64,000 bases of DNA from Malurus cyaneus samueli (lineage: Eukaryota; Chordata; Aves; Passeriformes; Maluridae), in assembly GCA_009741485.1 (NCBI GenBank), contig CM019238.1, positions 8,413,477 through 8,477,476 of the forward strand, in the 5' to 3' direction. Shown here in pieces: positions 1 to 12,900 of this stretch (positions within the stretch are counted from its first letter, which is position 1; each line of letters starts with the position of its first letter). A program made the position numbers and the translations under genes. The notes below the pieces were generated by a model. That model ran no database searches. It was not told the origin of the DNA and saw only the letters and a program-made list of their open reading frames with translations.

Positions 1-1861
1 TAGAAGTGTGTGTTAACATGAAAACCAGAAAGAAGTGTTTTGATTGATAGCTCAGAAGGAAATGCCAAGGATAAATATAAATACAGTTGATTGCAATTGA
101 TGTGGGCAAGTGGTAATCAGCTGCTAATCTAAACAAACAAGACTCCAGCAGATATTTCAACTCTTCACCTTTCCACTTGTCTTTGAGTTGCCTTTCCCAA
201 TCCCATTTGCAAACTAATTTTCTACTTGTGATATTGCTACTACTTTCCTTATGCTGTGGGCAGCTAATGAAGAATGCCTTTTTTCAAAGGAAGAAGGGTA
301 TGGATGAAACAAATGGTTATGATTTGGGAAAAAAGTGTCCTCTTTTTCAACTTTAGAGAAAACTAGGATATTATATTTTTCTCCCCTGAAAGCTAAAGTA
401 CACTGCTTCATTTATTATGCTCTAAACACATAATATGGGAATATTAAAATAATATCTACATGCACAAATTCTGTGTGAACTGTAATTTTCTTTAGAGTGG
501 CAGCAAAAATGAAGAGTGATGCTTTTTGTTTCTGCTCCATTATCTATCTTGCCAAGGCAAGGTTTTGCTGAGAAAGCAGTTTGCATTCTTTCTTGTGATA
601 TATCAGGGTGAAACCAGTTCTCTGACGTGGGCAGGGTTCATGTAAACAGCTGTAACCTTCAGGCTCACCAAGGTGACACAGACTGACTGAAGTGGGTTGC
701 ACAATTCAAGGGTCACTTAATGAATTCTGATGAAGCCAATATACTCTAAATGAGGTGGTGGGACTGACCGTTTTTTTATTCCCTCATTAACACAACACAG
801 TTTTGAGCTGTTTGTTAATGTATCAGCCTCCTTTTGTGATTAGGTATTAAAGGTATTTTCAAATACAGCTGGCTTTTTCAGTCCTCCCTTTAGTTTCTTG
901 GAGGATTACCAAGACTACTCCAAATAAATGAAAAACCTGAGAGATACAGTAATTGGTTTGCAACATCTTTTTAGGAAATTTATTTGTGAAAGTGCAGATT
1001 ACAGAAATGAGTTGATTGGTATTTTTATCACAAGTTTTAATCTGTGTAGATTGTTTAAATTGTAAATACAATAAGAAAAGGAAGACTTTTTCCTCTACAT
1101 AAGACTGCATGTGTAGAAAGCAAGTACAAAAGTTAAAGAAAAATAAACTGAAGGAAATTTTAGCAAATACTAGAAAAGTTGAAATTACTTGTGAAAATTT
1201 AGGTGTTTGCACCTTGAATTTAAGAATTACATTAATTTAGAGATGGAAAAAATACCATGTGAGCTGAATTTCCAATTAGAATGAATTCTCTTACTATGGA
1301 TTTTGAGTAGTTAAACTAAAAGCTTCTTGGACTTATTAACTGTGAAGTAAGATGAGATATGAATACTCTCAAAAATCAGAAGTAGCTCATGAATTTGTTT
1401 GTTTGTGAATGTGTTAATGGATTGAAGCAAAATTTGAAAAACTTAATTATGCATAATTATTGAGGAGTTTTATTAGAGCATTGTGTTGTTTTCTGGCTTG
1501 TTTATTGTATGTCCTGAAAGATGGTAACTTGAACTGAAACTGAGGTGATACAGACTAATGCAACAGGGAAAAGTTTCAAAGCTTCTTAGAGTGGATCACA
1601 CCCCTTGCCCTGTTCACTCACATTTTTACTAACTTTAAGTTTAGCAAAGTTTAGCAAATATAAACAATAGCCTGATGGAATTTCAGGCTACTGTAAAGAA
1701 TTGTCAACAGCCTCTATTAAATCCTTCAATACTACACTGGGAAGTCTCTCAAGGTTCCTTTGTCAAGGCTAGTTTATTGTCTGCATAGTTTGTTAAAAGG
1801 CTTTTAGAGCCATCATGGTTGATTGGATCTGTGTGTCTCTTGTAATTGTGCAGTAAGTCAA

Positions 1862-1888
1862 CATTAAAATTCTTATGAAATTTTAATG
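1862..1888. repeat. Short perfect inverted repeat
   Basis: The 10-base arm CATTAAAATT (1862-1871) is followed by a 7-base spacer and its exact reverse complement (1879-1888). The arms are AT-rich, so the hairpin is weak. It is too short to be a microRNA precursor, and no role can be assigned. Confidence 0.8.
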
Positions 1889-3560
1889 CCAAAAAATTAA
1901 AAGCACAAGTGCTGTAATCAGTTCATCAACCAAAATATTTGAGTCTCTGACCCCGTGCTGCCAGGCGGGGATCAACAAATGCCAGGGTTTTATCTTCTTT
2001 GTCTCCAGTACACGTGGATTTGTAACTTTTCCTCTGTAAATATAGTCTGGGTCTCTGTGTTAGTGAAGTATTTCTGCATTACAGATAAGCATAATATCCC
2101 ATCCTAATGTTTTGTGCTGATGAGCATGTGTTTTGTATGAAAAATAGTGGCAGAAGGCAGTTCTGTAGCTGGACAGCTTACTGTTTACTGCACTTTCCTG
2201 AAAGCATTTGAGTTTGTTCTCAGTCGCATGTATTTTCCAGGTATTTTAAATTTTTTTCAGTTTAATGATCAGAAGTGAATGAAGTGTGATGTGTTTGCTC
2301 TGAAGTTGGTTACTGAATTTTCTGTAAAAGAAACATAGTAAATGTGGGCCTGCAGTCAGAGTGTTTCTCATGGACTGAACCTTTAGCAGACCAATTTAGG
2401 AGAATTTCAGTTTTATTTTGTTGGTTGTTTCTTTTTTTCTTGATCTTTTCACATTCACCTCTTCTGTTCCTACCACCTCGAGTTATAATCTCTATTTTTT
2501 GGTGTAATACATATTCTTTTATTTTCCCCTTATGTATCTCAGTCTGTGCCAATTCTCCATCAAATCAGAGATCATTTTGAACTTGATTCTTTAAGCTGAT
2601 TATTTGTTTTCACCAGCATGTTTTAGTTTGGCACCAAGTTTTACAAGCTCAAAGCCTTTTAAAGTAACAATATAAATCAAAACTAAAAGTGGTGGAACAT
2701 GCAGCCACTACTTAAAACACCACATCTTTGCACAGTGCTGAAATGATGTAAAAAGCTTAAAGATGATTTTACTCAGTGTACAGATGGATGACAAAGAAAA
2801 TGTTAAGACCCTCCTCAGGACTTTAATAGAAAAGAAGTTTTTTTACCTTCTTTTAAAACATAGAGGGGAAACAGTTTTAAAATGGAAACAGTTCATAAAC
2901 TGCATTGTTTGCATGCAGAATACAATTAATTAGCTAAAATGCAAAGTTAATTTAGAAATATGATTATGTGTCTTCAAAAATAGAATCAGGCATATGGACA
3001 GAGGTGCAAAAAAATGATATGGAAAACCTGTTTCCAAGCAGTAATTTTTCCCTGCTGGAAGGAATTATTGGGGAACTTGTAAATATTAAATAATTTGAAA
3101 AAGAAAAAAAAGGAGACTTATGATTTATATAATCCTGAAGTAACAGTGGCATGTAATGTTGTTAGCTTCAGAGAGGAAATTATTGTATTTCTGAAAGTCA
3201 TCTGCAATGGAAACTTGTCATGATGTAACTTAGAAATGACTAAGCCAATTTTAACAGGAATGAAGTTTGCAGTTTATACATAATGACAGGGAACATAAAC
3301 AAAAACATTTTCTTACCACTTGTTGGAAGAAAAATCTAATGCTTGTTGTAAGTATTACTAAGATTGTCTGTGTGAGTGAAAAAGATGTTTGTTTCATTGA
3401 GAACAATGACCTAAATTCCCTTTGCTTCAGTCATGGCTGGACTGGTCATTGCATTTAAGGGGAGTATGTTGTGGTTTCTAACTCACAGTAAACTGTTGCA
3501 ACAGTTGCTGTCTCCAGGATGGATCTCATTAGGATTTGCTTATATTTGGTGAATTTTTAA

Positions 3561-3577
3561 TTTTTTTTTTTTTTTTT
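3561..3577 (+). repeat. Poly-T tract (T17)
   Basis: An uninterrupted run of 17 T is flanked by AT-rich sequence. No LINE or retrocopy body is recognisable next to it, so it is called a simple repeat. Confidence 0.9.
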
Positions 3578-6500
3578 AAATAAACTCAGTGATTACTAAA
3601 ATCTTTTAGAGGAGTTCTTGGCAAACGATGGACTAGTGAGTTTTATCAAGGTATTTCTTTCTCTGTCCTAAGATGTCTTTCTTAATTGTGTTTTAGGATT
3701 TACTTCACATTAGGAAAAGGAGATGAAGCTTCCTGTCAGCAGTGCTTGCACCAATGACACAATTTTTTAAATCTCTATGTGAACACTGTTATGTCTCATT
3801 GCTGGCTTTCACTTCTCCATCACAGAGAACAAATATTTCTCACTGGCAGTTTACTTTACTTAGCATTTTGTGCAAAACATTGATTCAGATAATGATAAAG
3901 TAGATAGAAACCAATTTTCTACTATCATATGTTTTATTTGTCTGCTATCTGTTTAATCTAGTCTGCATCTTTATCTAAATTAACTGTCATTTGGAAAAAG
4001 TTTTTTTTCTCAACAATATAGACTACATTTAAAGTTCTAACATAGTGCAATTTAAAAAAAGAAGATTAAAGGAAGGATCCAGAGCATCAATTTTCTGTCT
4101 AATTTGAACCAGAATGGTGTCCTGAGCTTCCTTTGTGAAATACATGTAATCAGAATATGAGAAGTTTACCAGAAGAAGGTAGAAGCATTTGCCTATGAAT
4201 GGTCATGTAAAAAGCTGAAATAGTGGGAAGGTTTTCCTTGTGAGAAGCTAATGCATTCTTCTTGCTTGGTGAAAATTTTTTCTTGGATAAGATGCACATG
4301 TGTGTCCAAGGACAACAGATTGACAAGGCCACATTTTTATTTTTGTAGACATTAAATTGCTCTTGAATTATAACAAGAATATTCTAGATGGAAACGGAAC
4401 ACAATGCTTTTCTTTCCAAGCTCTTGATCTTCAGCATTTACTTCAGCAATTACAAGAAAAAAGTTAGTTTCAGTTACTGTTTTCTTGGTTGCTCTAATCT
4501 TTGTCTCAGCTGGAACTGAGCACATAGTTTTCTTGCAGAGATACTATGGAACTGCAGACAGCTTTCTCAGATAGTGGTGGTAAGGTATTGGAGGAAAATT
4601 TTAGTTCATCAGAGGTCAACTTCAAAATCCCATTGACCTAACAGCGCTAAAAAATTAATTTGCCACATACACAATAGACATCTCATTATTCCAAGGGTTA
4701 ATGAATCAGATGAACATTTTGTTAGATTTGGATGAACGAGTGGTGCTCCATGCATGTCTTTGTGTTTCCTGGTAGGGGAAGTTTGCTGTGAGAGGGAACA
4801 TCATACGTGCATTTAACAGGAGTGTCTGAATGCCAAAACAGAAAAAAACTTTCACAAACAAGAACCTATTAGATTTAGTGTTTAACTTCAATTTATTTAC
4901 ACCCTAAAAATAGCCAAAGGATAAGGACAGATAGTCTTGATGGAAGCAATACAATGCCACAAAAAAACCCTGTCTAAATCAACAATCTCATAATTTAAAA
5001 CACAAAAGAGCTAAATAATGTCAAGCCAACACCTCTGTAAATGGCTCTGCTTTGTGATTCATCTCTCGGTAAATGTTTTCTTGATGTCCTTTTGTTCACC
5101 CTGGTTGTTTCAGCCCTCTCCCTGACCAAAGCCAGTGCAAACCACCTCTGTGTGGAGCCCCTGGCTACAGTCCCTGACCATGACATGACAAAAATACTGA
5201 AAAACTGTCAGTCATGTTCTAAATAAAGACCAACAAATCATCCCTGTGCTCTTCATGAAGTTTATGCTTAGTGAGGTGGCTGGTAATACTTCATTTTCAG
5301 TTATCCATCACTTTGAAATAACTTCTGAAAGGCTGAATAAGATAGCTGAGAGATGAATAAGAAGTAACTGTTCAGTAATGTAGCTTCCTTGGATGTTTTG
5401 AGAGGCAAATATTTGTATTTGCAAGAAATAATAATCTAACTATGATTCTCAACAGGGTGTCATAAGGTTTTTAGCCAGAACAGTTTGGGAGTATATCGTT
5501 TCAGGCTATTTATTCCAGAAGTGGGAATAGATGAAATTCTCCAACGGGATTGAAAAAGTTCCATAATGATACCATAAGACATTAACTTAGCAGTTGGAAA
5601 TAACACTTATGAACCACTGGAAGTTAAGTTCTCATGGGTTTAATATTTTCTATAGCTTCATAAATCTGATAGAGACATAATCTCTTTATTAAGTCAGAAA
5701 TTCTATTTGTTTTTAGAAGATAGTGGCAATTCTGCCCTGAAATAAATCAGCTGCTCATGGTAAACAAATTTGCACATAGGAGATACTAAGAGAGTCCTCC
5801 ACATGTAAATGATCAAATATTAAGTCTCTCCTTGAAATTTGGTATAAAAAGACAAATAAACAATTTCAGAAGGTGGACAAATGTCTATGTTAGGATTAAA
5901 CGTATATGTTAATTTTATAGGTGCTGGGGATTGCAGATCTTCATGCATGTGTTTTTGGTGTTGCAAAATTCTAATCACGATAATGGAGCTTGGCTCTGGT
6001 CCTACAGAGTCTGGCATCCTCTGTCCTTTTTATTTGTGTGAATGCTAAATGGAAACGAAGTTGGTGGGAATCTGTGAGCTGAGCAAAACCGCTGTACCGG
6101 TTCATTCAATGATGCTTCTTTCATTTTTAAGCTCTAAAATCTAGGAAGATTTTAGTTAATTCCTGTTCTCTGGTTTTCCTTTGGTGCAACTATGTTATAA
6201 GAAACAAAGAGTGGGCATAGTATTATAATAATTACCTTTGCAGATTATATACATTTTCCATTTTTCTGTGTTTAAGACGTAGCCAAGTTTTCCCCAAGGA
6301 GGTTCTGGCGAAACACAGTTTCTATAGTTTATAGAACTATATATTGGAAAGCTCCTCTGGTAAGGGAAAGCTTCTGTAGAGATGGGAGCTGGCAAGAAAT
6401 AAGAAATTGAGTAAGGATGGAGAGGTAATATAGGACTGACACTTGGGAGTAAAGACAGAGGATGGGAGAGTGAAGGAGGCAAAGGAGTGTGGGAGTCAGA

Positions 6501-6841
6501 GGGGATCATAAGGGGAAAGTATAGGTGTAATGCTGTTGGTTTGGGCCAGAAAAATCTTACAGGAACTTTCTCATGACTGGAAGGTCTTTCCTATTCTTTT
6601 AACTAATTTTCCTAAGCAGCTCTGTTGCTGGATCTCAGCTCAAAAGTTACTGCTTTTCCACAGCATTTTGCACAGCAAGTGAAGTGATTTGGACACCCAT
6701 GAAGTTAACACCCACAGCCATTGAGAGTTAGCAAATGAGAACAGCCCTGATCCAATTGGATTTCACCCAGGAAAATGTTCTTGATTTGTGGAAACTGATG
6801 TTGAATCTGTAATCTAGCAGACTTCAAAGTAGGCCTTGGGT

Positions 6842-6896
6842 TTGGGTGTTTTGTTTCTTGTTTTTTGGGTGGTGGGGGGGGTTTGGGTTTTTTTGC
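6842..6896 (+). repeat. T/G-rich low-complexity tract with G-runs
   Basis: This tract is composed almost only of T and G. G-runs at 6867-6869, 6874-6881 (eight G) and 6885-6887 fit the loose G3+N1-7 quadruplex pattern if the G8 run supplies two of the four tetrad strands. No gene lies nearby for which it could be a promoter element. Confidence 0.75.
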
Positions 6897-8019
6897 TAAT
6901 TTCAACAGTTTCAGTTTCTGACTATAACTGAAATATCATTTTCAATCTGGCTGCACTGTGTCACACTGAAATCTCCCTGCACACCTGTAGGTGTTTGAGG
7001 AGAGGGAGCGCCTGAGTGGTCTCCCAGACACTATATGGTAGCTAATATGTGGTTTTGTTTAGTGATGATCCTTTTTTGTCTCCAGACTATATGCATTGTT
7101 ACCTGCACTGACATAGTTTAGAAGTCTTTTAGTTGATGAATTTTACTTACACCAGAATGTAAATGAAAATGTAGTGTTGTACCATGAAATTAGTTTGTCT
7201 CTAAAGTGAAACTGGGTTGTATGATGCAAATGGCTCAAAGTGATTAATTATTAACATATTTAGGCACTGTTAGCTGCAAATTGGTGACAGGTTAGATAAT
7301 AAAATGCCTAAATGAATTGAAGGCATAAATTCCATTGTATAAATAGTGTTTGTAAACCTTTTGCATACTATAAACGTCTGTATCTTCTGAAATACTGAAC
7401 TAGAGCTATGGAACCGTAAGTACCAGCAGTACCTTGAAAATATTTTTAATCACTAATTGCTACAGACTTTTTTAATGCCTAATGAGATTGACAGCCATGT
7501 TTGAACCTCTGCGTTATCAACAGCAACGGGAAAGGGGACCCTGTGCACACCAACTCTCCCATCAAGTAAATCACCCCAGTAAATCTCATCAAAAGAGTTG
7601 TTGTATAATAACTGCCTTTGAAACATCAGCATCAGCTTTTCAGTTTGAGTAAATCATCCAGGTACTCATGGCCACAGACTAAGTTACAAAATGTGTTTGC
7701 TAAAAGGAAAAGCTTTGGAATAAATGGACATGGAAGCCATTTGTAATGTAAAGACGTTAAGGGAATTAGTCTCTTTTATGTAACTGTAGAAAATTCTGTG
7801 GGAGATTAATCCATCTTTTATTTCTGCATTTGTAAAGGCTCACACAGATCTCCCACCATGCAATAGTTAAAAACTAAGCAGACACGATGCATTGATGCTT
7901 ATATGTAATGGACTCTCTGATCTAATCATTGTGCTTACACAGCAACTGATTTCTTGCATTTTTGAGAGGCTACACGAAAGGATTTACATCCAGCTGTTTT
8001 TGTCTGGGACAAATGTGTC

Positions 8020-8036
8020 TTTTTTTTTTTTTTTTT
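8020..8036 (+). repeat. Poly-T tract (T17)
   Basis: A run of 17 consecutive T. There is no sign of an adjoining retroelement body. Confidence 0.9.
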
Positions 8037-8586
8037 ATTTTAGCTGGATAGGAAATAACAGGAAGGGATTTAGCTAATTCTTCAGAATTTGTGTGGATTA
8101 AGGAATCAAGTCTGTTAGTATTGTGTATATACTTGATTGTTACAGAATTATCTAGAAATAAAGGGAACAAATAGAAAATGAGAGAAGTGGCTGCCAAAAC
8201 ATTTGGATTTGATATTCCTTTTCATAATCTATATTTGCTACTTTATAGACAAATCAAAGGACTTTTTAAAATTGAAATTCCAGGTGTTGGAAATAATACT
8301 TTCTATTAGGGTATTTTCGTGAGGAATATTGTCCTTTATTGCTCTCAAGTTAAGTTCTATTTTTAAAAGAGGGGAATTAAAATATGTATAGAGATGAGAT
8401 AATGATGGATTCCATTCCTGGAGTGAGTAAGCAGCTTATAGGAGAGGAGCTGAGACCTTCATCTTCCTTTAGCTGCAATAGCAAGTCTATCTGATTTACT
8501 TCTCTATGTTGCAGAACTGCATCATTCTAATGACTTTTCCAATATTCTGCTGCTGAAATTTTCTAACTTATGCATAGGTGCATTTT

Positions 8587-8618
8587 GGAGGGGGGAAAGG
8601 AAAAGGGAGGGAAGGGAA
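8587..8618 (+). repeat. 32-base polypurine tract
   Basis: All 32 bases are purines. They include a G6 run at 8590-8595 followed by three GGG runs with short A spacers. Such tracts can form triplex or quadruplex DNA in vitro. Nothing in the neighbourhood points to a function. Confidence 0.85.
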
Positions 8619-8995
8619 TGACTACTTGGGTTAGCAGGGAGTGATATTTTTGTGTAATGAATGCTGCAAATAATCTATCACCTTAATTTTGTAACTACTG
8701 AAAGTTGACATGAGTTCCTTGGTCATTTCACAGTCACCTCTAACAGCACTGATTTTCATGGAGCTATTTATGTGCACGGTGGAGGACATGAGCACAGTTA
8801 GAAGGGTGACACTCAGAGGTAGCACCTTGCATGGGCGACTCATATAATGAGAAGTGACAGCTGACCACAGGGATGAAAGCCTAAACAGAACAAGAGGAAA
8901 AATGAATAGAAATGGTACATCTCCACCTCACTGAGCAATCATTGAAGAAAGAAGCAAACTGCTGTGTGTTCTCCCCTCAGTCATTTAATGTTCTG

Positions 8996-9015
8996 TTTAT
9001 TTATTTATTTATTTA
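8996..9015 (+). repeat. (TTTA)5 microsatellite
   Basis: There are five perfect tandem copies of TTTA, followed by an AT-rich extension to about 9028. Confidence 0.9.
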
Positions 9016-9957
9016 TAAATTTTTTTGCCTCCATTCCTCTTACTTTGAGATTCTCTGGCAGATCCTGGCTTGCCTGCATCAAAAGCAAATGCTCAACACG
9101 TTAAGATTACATGTCTGATTGCTGTTTCTATGTCACCATGTGAATACAGTTAGAAGGCAAACTGTGCCACTGTGTTGGCAGTTGAAGGGGATTTTATGTC
9201 TGCCCTTTACTCCCTGTTTTGCTGGTGGCATTTGTACTCTGATTTGCCTCTTCCCTCCCTAGTGGATTTCATGGTTGGGAGTAGCACCTGTGGCCACTCT
9301 GTGCTCTGACAGCTGCAAGACTCAGATGCCAAGCTCTTGAATGCATTTTTTCTATTGCTGTCATCTGGGTTAAAAGAGCTTCCAGGCAGATATCTCAGCT
9401 GCGTCAGTGTTCATTGTTTGTAGTTGGAGGACAAGGTGTCATTAACCTTTCACTATTTCATTTGTAGTACACTCATAGGCACAAAGAATTGGCTTTTTAG
9501 CATGTGCTGTTCTAGAGAGTAAGTTCTGGTCCACTGCTTAATATGTTTAAAACTTTTTAGATCGTCATGTGCTCTGGAGAGAGTTGATGCTTCTTTTGTG
9601 CTTTGCATGTGGTCAAGAACACTCTGGGTCTGTAGCAAAGAAATATCAGCATATTTTACTTCACTGCTGCTGGAAGTGTTTGGAAACTGGGAGTACCTGG
9701 AACAAACCATGGCTGTCTCAGGTGAGATTTCACCCAAAAGGAGACTGTTAATCAAAGGTCCAAGCATTGCTGTAGGTTCATGTTTGTTAGGATGTACATA
9801 TGCTGTCTGATACAGCAGCCTCTGCATAAAACCACAGGTGAGATGCCTTTGATTAGGATTAGGGTTAGCAAAGGATACCAAAGTTGACTCTAAGTTTGAT
9901 CTGGGTCATGGAAGACAACAAGATTCTATTGCATTTATCTGAAGGAGATGTTTGGGG

Positions 9958-9991
9958 TTTTTTTGTTTTTTTGTTTTTTTTTTTTTTTTTT
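9958..9991 (+). repeat. Interrupted poly-T tract
   Basis: A 34-base tract of T is broken only by G at 9965 and 9973. It ends in CCC. It is similar in kind to the larger T/G tract at 16221-16395. Confidence 0.9.
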
Positions 9992-12900
9992 CCCTTTAAT
10001 TCTTTGTAGCTTTGTTGTTACTTTTAAAATTCTGGAGAGGTATTTGGAAGTATATCATGGCTAACACAGGCTGATTCCTGAATGGCACTGAGTAAGAAGT
10101 AGTAACCAATAAATACTTGACTTTGTGACCTTATTGCTGGCTAATGTGTGCATTGCTGTGTGGCAACAGATTGTGCAGCCTGGTGACTGTTCTGGACAGG
10201 GAAAAGCTCTTGACAGCACCAAGGATTACTTTGTCTACAAGCGATGTTTGAGTGTCATTGGATATTCAAACAGACCTAAAGGCTGAAAGGCTAGTTGTGA
10301 ATTTATAAAACAGAATTAGAATTAAAAATTGCAGTTCAAGTTTGATCAGATAAAGTTAGAAATACCACTAATTTCTTCCCTGCCGCAAGTCCAGTGAGCA
10401 ATATCTTGTAACTCCATTTCTTTTCAATGGAGTGTAAGTTGGGGAAGTGGTAAATGCAACTTTTCTGCATGAGATACAAAGACATTTGTAGGAAATTACA
10501 TTTCCACCAGTAGGCTTATGCTCTGCATTCTGTTTAGCTCTTTAATGCTGAAGTTTGCATACAGAGTCCTCAGTTTCAATATTCACATGATTTCTTTCTG
10601 AAGATGATTAATTTATGCCTACTTTCTTGTACAGAGCTCTAGGCTTTGGAAAACTTTTTGTGGAAAATGGACGCACAAACTAATTTGACTCATGCAATTT
10701 AGTGAAGCAACATCATGAAAAATATAGTCTCTTTTCTGTTGTAAGCAAAATGTGTTGGGGGGAGAGATGACCTTCGGAGATAAGGCTTAAATCAAGTAAA
10801 AATGCATTCTCTTGCTATTTCACATTGAGGTTGATTTTTATCAGAACACTTGGATGCATTTAGAAATAGAGTTTAAGAACAGGCATGGACCTTCAAGTGT
10901 ACCTGTGTGACTCTAAACATTACCTGGCCAATTATTTTTCCCCTGTTTGTCATATACTAAGCTGAGTTAAAAGCTCAGAGTCATCAAGGTAGTTGAATAC
11001 CTTATGTGCAGTCTGGAAGAGATTTTTCTGTTACATAAAGGGGAAAACCTTTTTTAAAAGAGGATGCCTTAATAGAAATGAATCTTTACTTTTGGGAATT
11101 TATTTTTGTGCACATATAAAAACATATTTCAGTCTATTTTATTTCCACAGCAAATGAACTCCAGAGATTATTTTTATCCATTGCTTATATATGGTCAAGT
11201 TCCCACTGAACGACAAAGCTGCTTAAGGACCTGCACACAGTTGTTTGTGTACAGGGCAAAAGTCTTGGCTGTTCTGCTGTAAACAGAGCAAACATCTCTT
11301 TAACTCAAACAATCCTCTCCCCCTCCCTGTAAATCACAGGCTGTATGAGCTTATGGGTTTACAGGCAAATCCAGCCTGCAGCTGAGGATCCAGGGCTGAG
11401 CAGAGAGTGCTCTCGGGCTGGGCACTGGGAATCACTGTGTGTGCTTTGAAGCTGTCCTGCATTTCTCTGTGTCACTGTGTTTGCTGCATGTGGGACTTTA
11501 TCTCCCTCCAGCCCCTGCAAGGCACATTTTCTCCACCCCACTTCATGGCTGCTGCTGTATTCTTCTGTTAGGTCATGATGTTCACAACTGTTGAGACAAC
11601 AGGAAGAAGGAGAAAGAAGAAAAACAAGTCTGTATTTCCTCAGAATTACGTGGGATGTAATTCCTGCTGCTTGTAATGGATTTAATTAATAGAGGTTAAT
11701 TTACTTGGCAGTGCTGTACTCGGTTTGCCATGTACTGGGTAGTATCAAAGCCAGAAGTGCTTTGCTGGGACTTAATACTTTTAAAAAAAATCAATATGCA
11801 ATAATAAGCACTATTACATATTATTACATGCATAAGCATGCTAGATGATGCCTGATTATGTTTGATTATGTGTGATTTATTTTTCTACAGCAGTATGACA
11901 CTATTTAGTTCTTATGATCAGGTAGGTGTCAGCCCACACAAAATGTTTAGCAACTCCAGTTTCTAATGTTGATGGTACAAAGGACTTGTCAACACACCTC
12001 ATGTAATTTCAGCAGAGAGGCAAAGATGGAAGATGAGGAGCCACTGATTCATCTTGTTGCTCAAGATGTGTCTCTGCCAATTCACATTGAATGTTCTGTA
12101 TTGGAAAGAGCAGTGTGGCAGCTCATACAGCTTTCCTGAGAATTTGGCTCTGATAATTCTCTAACTGGCCGGGGGAAAAAATATAGTAGGAAGTTAAAAG
12201 GATAAATGGCCCTGAAGTGCTTGTTGCTACTCATAATTCTGTGCCTTAGTGTCACATGGGATTTTAGAAAGTGATCTGCTTTGAAAGAGGCTGATTTTTT
12301 CTGCTGTGCACCATATGAAAGTCTTACTGTTCTAGCTGCTTTCCAGGCATTGATTTGTTTTGGATTCTCTTGACTGCTTAGTTTTTGAGGGTTAGGGAGG
12401 ATGTGTTCGTGGCAAATAATGAGCTGGCTTCTGTGCTATTGGCATTGCTGAAGATAGCTGAAATTTTGTTTGTGAGCTTACATTGGTACTGAAAGACTGA
12501 AGCTTTTAAAAGGTCTGGTACTGGAGGCTTTCCTGGCCCGTTCTGCAGCCTGGGCACACTCAGATCCTAATCCCCTGTCAATTGCCTTTGATGGTCCTGA
12601 GCCAGTGCCAAAAGAATCAGATGGCCACAAGAGGAGTTCTTAGACATTTGTTAGTGACTGGAATGTTAGTAGAGTCAAAATCCTTAATCATAAAGCAGTA
12701 GCCAGAGGTCCTTAGGGTCCAGTAAATTTTTAGTTTTCCAGCAGTTTTGAAGTGTTAGAATGCTTTGTTTTACCTGCTATGTTCACATATATGAAATTAA
12801 TAAGAGACCATTCTTCTAGAAGTGTTAAAGAGGGGTGGCCTTGATGGTTTTCAAATAAGCAATACTTCCTTACATGCAAAACTCTTTAATTTCCATCCTT

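Larger units (their letters stand above)
1..6840. other. Gene-free AT-rich DNA
   Basis: I see no gene here. The open frames are short, mostly rich in Phe, Ser, Leu or Lys as expected from AT-rich DNA, and lie on both strands without splice-site logic. Identifiable small structures are a 10-bp direct repeat pair (1637-1646 and 1647-1656), a short perfect hairpin (1862-1888) and a T17 tract (3561-3577). A purine-rich stretch lies at about 6400-6520. One 61-codon frame at 5041-5226 has a signal-peptide-like start and is discussed as a finding, not called as a gene. Confidence 0.7.
6897..9957. other. Gene-free DNA with small simple repeats
   Basis: No gene is supported. The stretch holds a T17 run, a purine tract and a (TTTA)5 microsatellite, each listed separately. 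The part from about 7225 to 7660 is less repetitive and more evenly mixed than its surroundings and is flagged as a weak candidate for conserved non-coding sequence. The 142-codon minus-strand frame at 9453-9881 begins with TTG, not ATG, has no recognisable domain and is not called. Confidence 0.65.

Noticed and set aside
859..1212. 117-codon minus-strand frame rich in Phe
   Set aside because: The composition reflects AAA- and AAG-rich DNA on the opposite strand, with no homology to a membrane protein family that I recognise.
3466..3540. TGTTGTGGTTT word reminiscent of the edge of an avian LTR
   Set aside because: There is no matching second LTR, primer binding site or polypurine tract. The word alone is not evidence.
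6195..6509. 104-codon Pro/Ser-rich minus-strand frame
   Set aside because: It arises from the purine-rich stretch at about 6400-6520 and has no domain.
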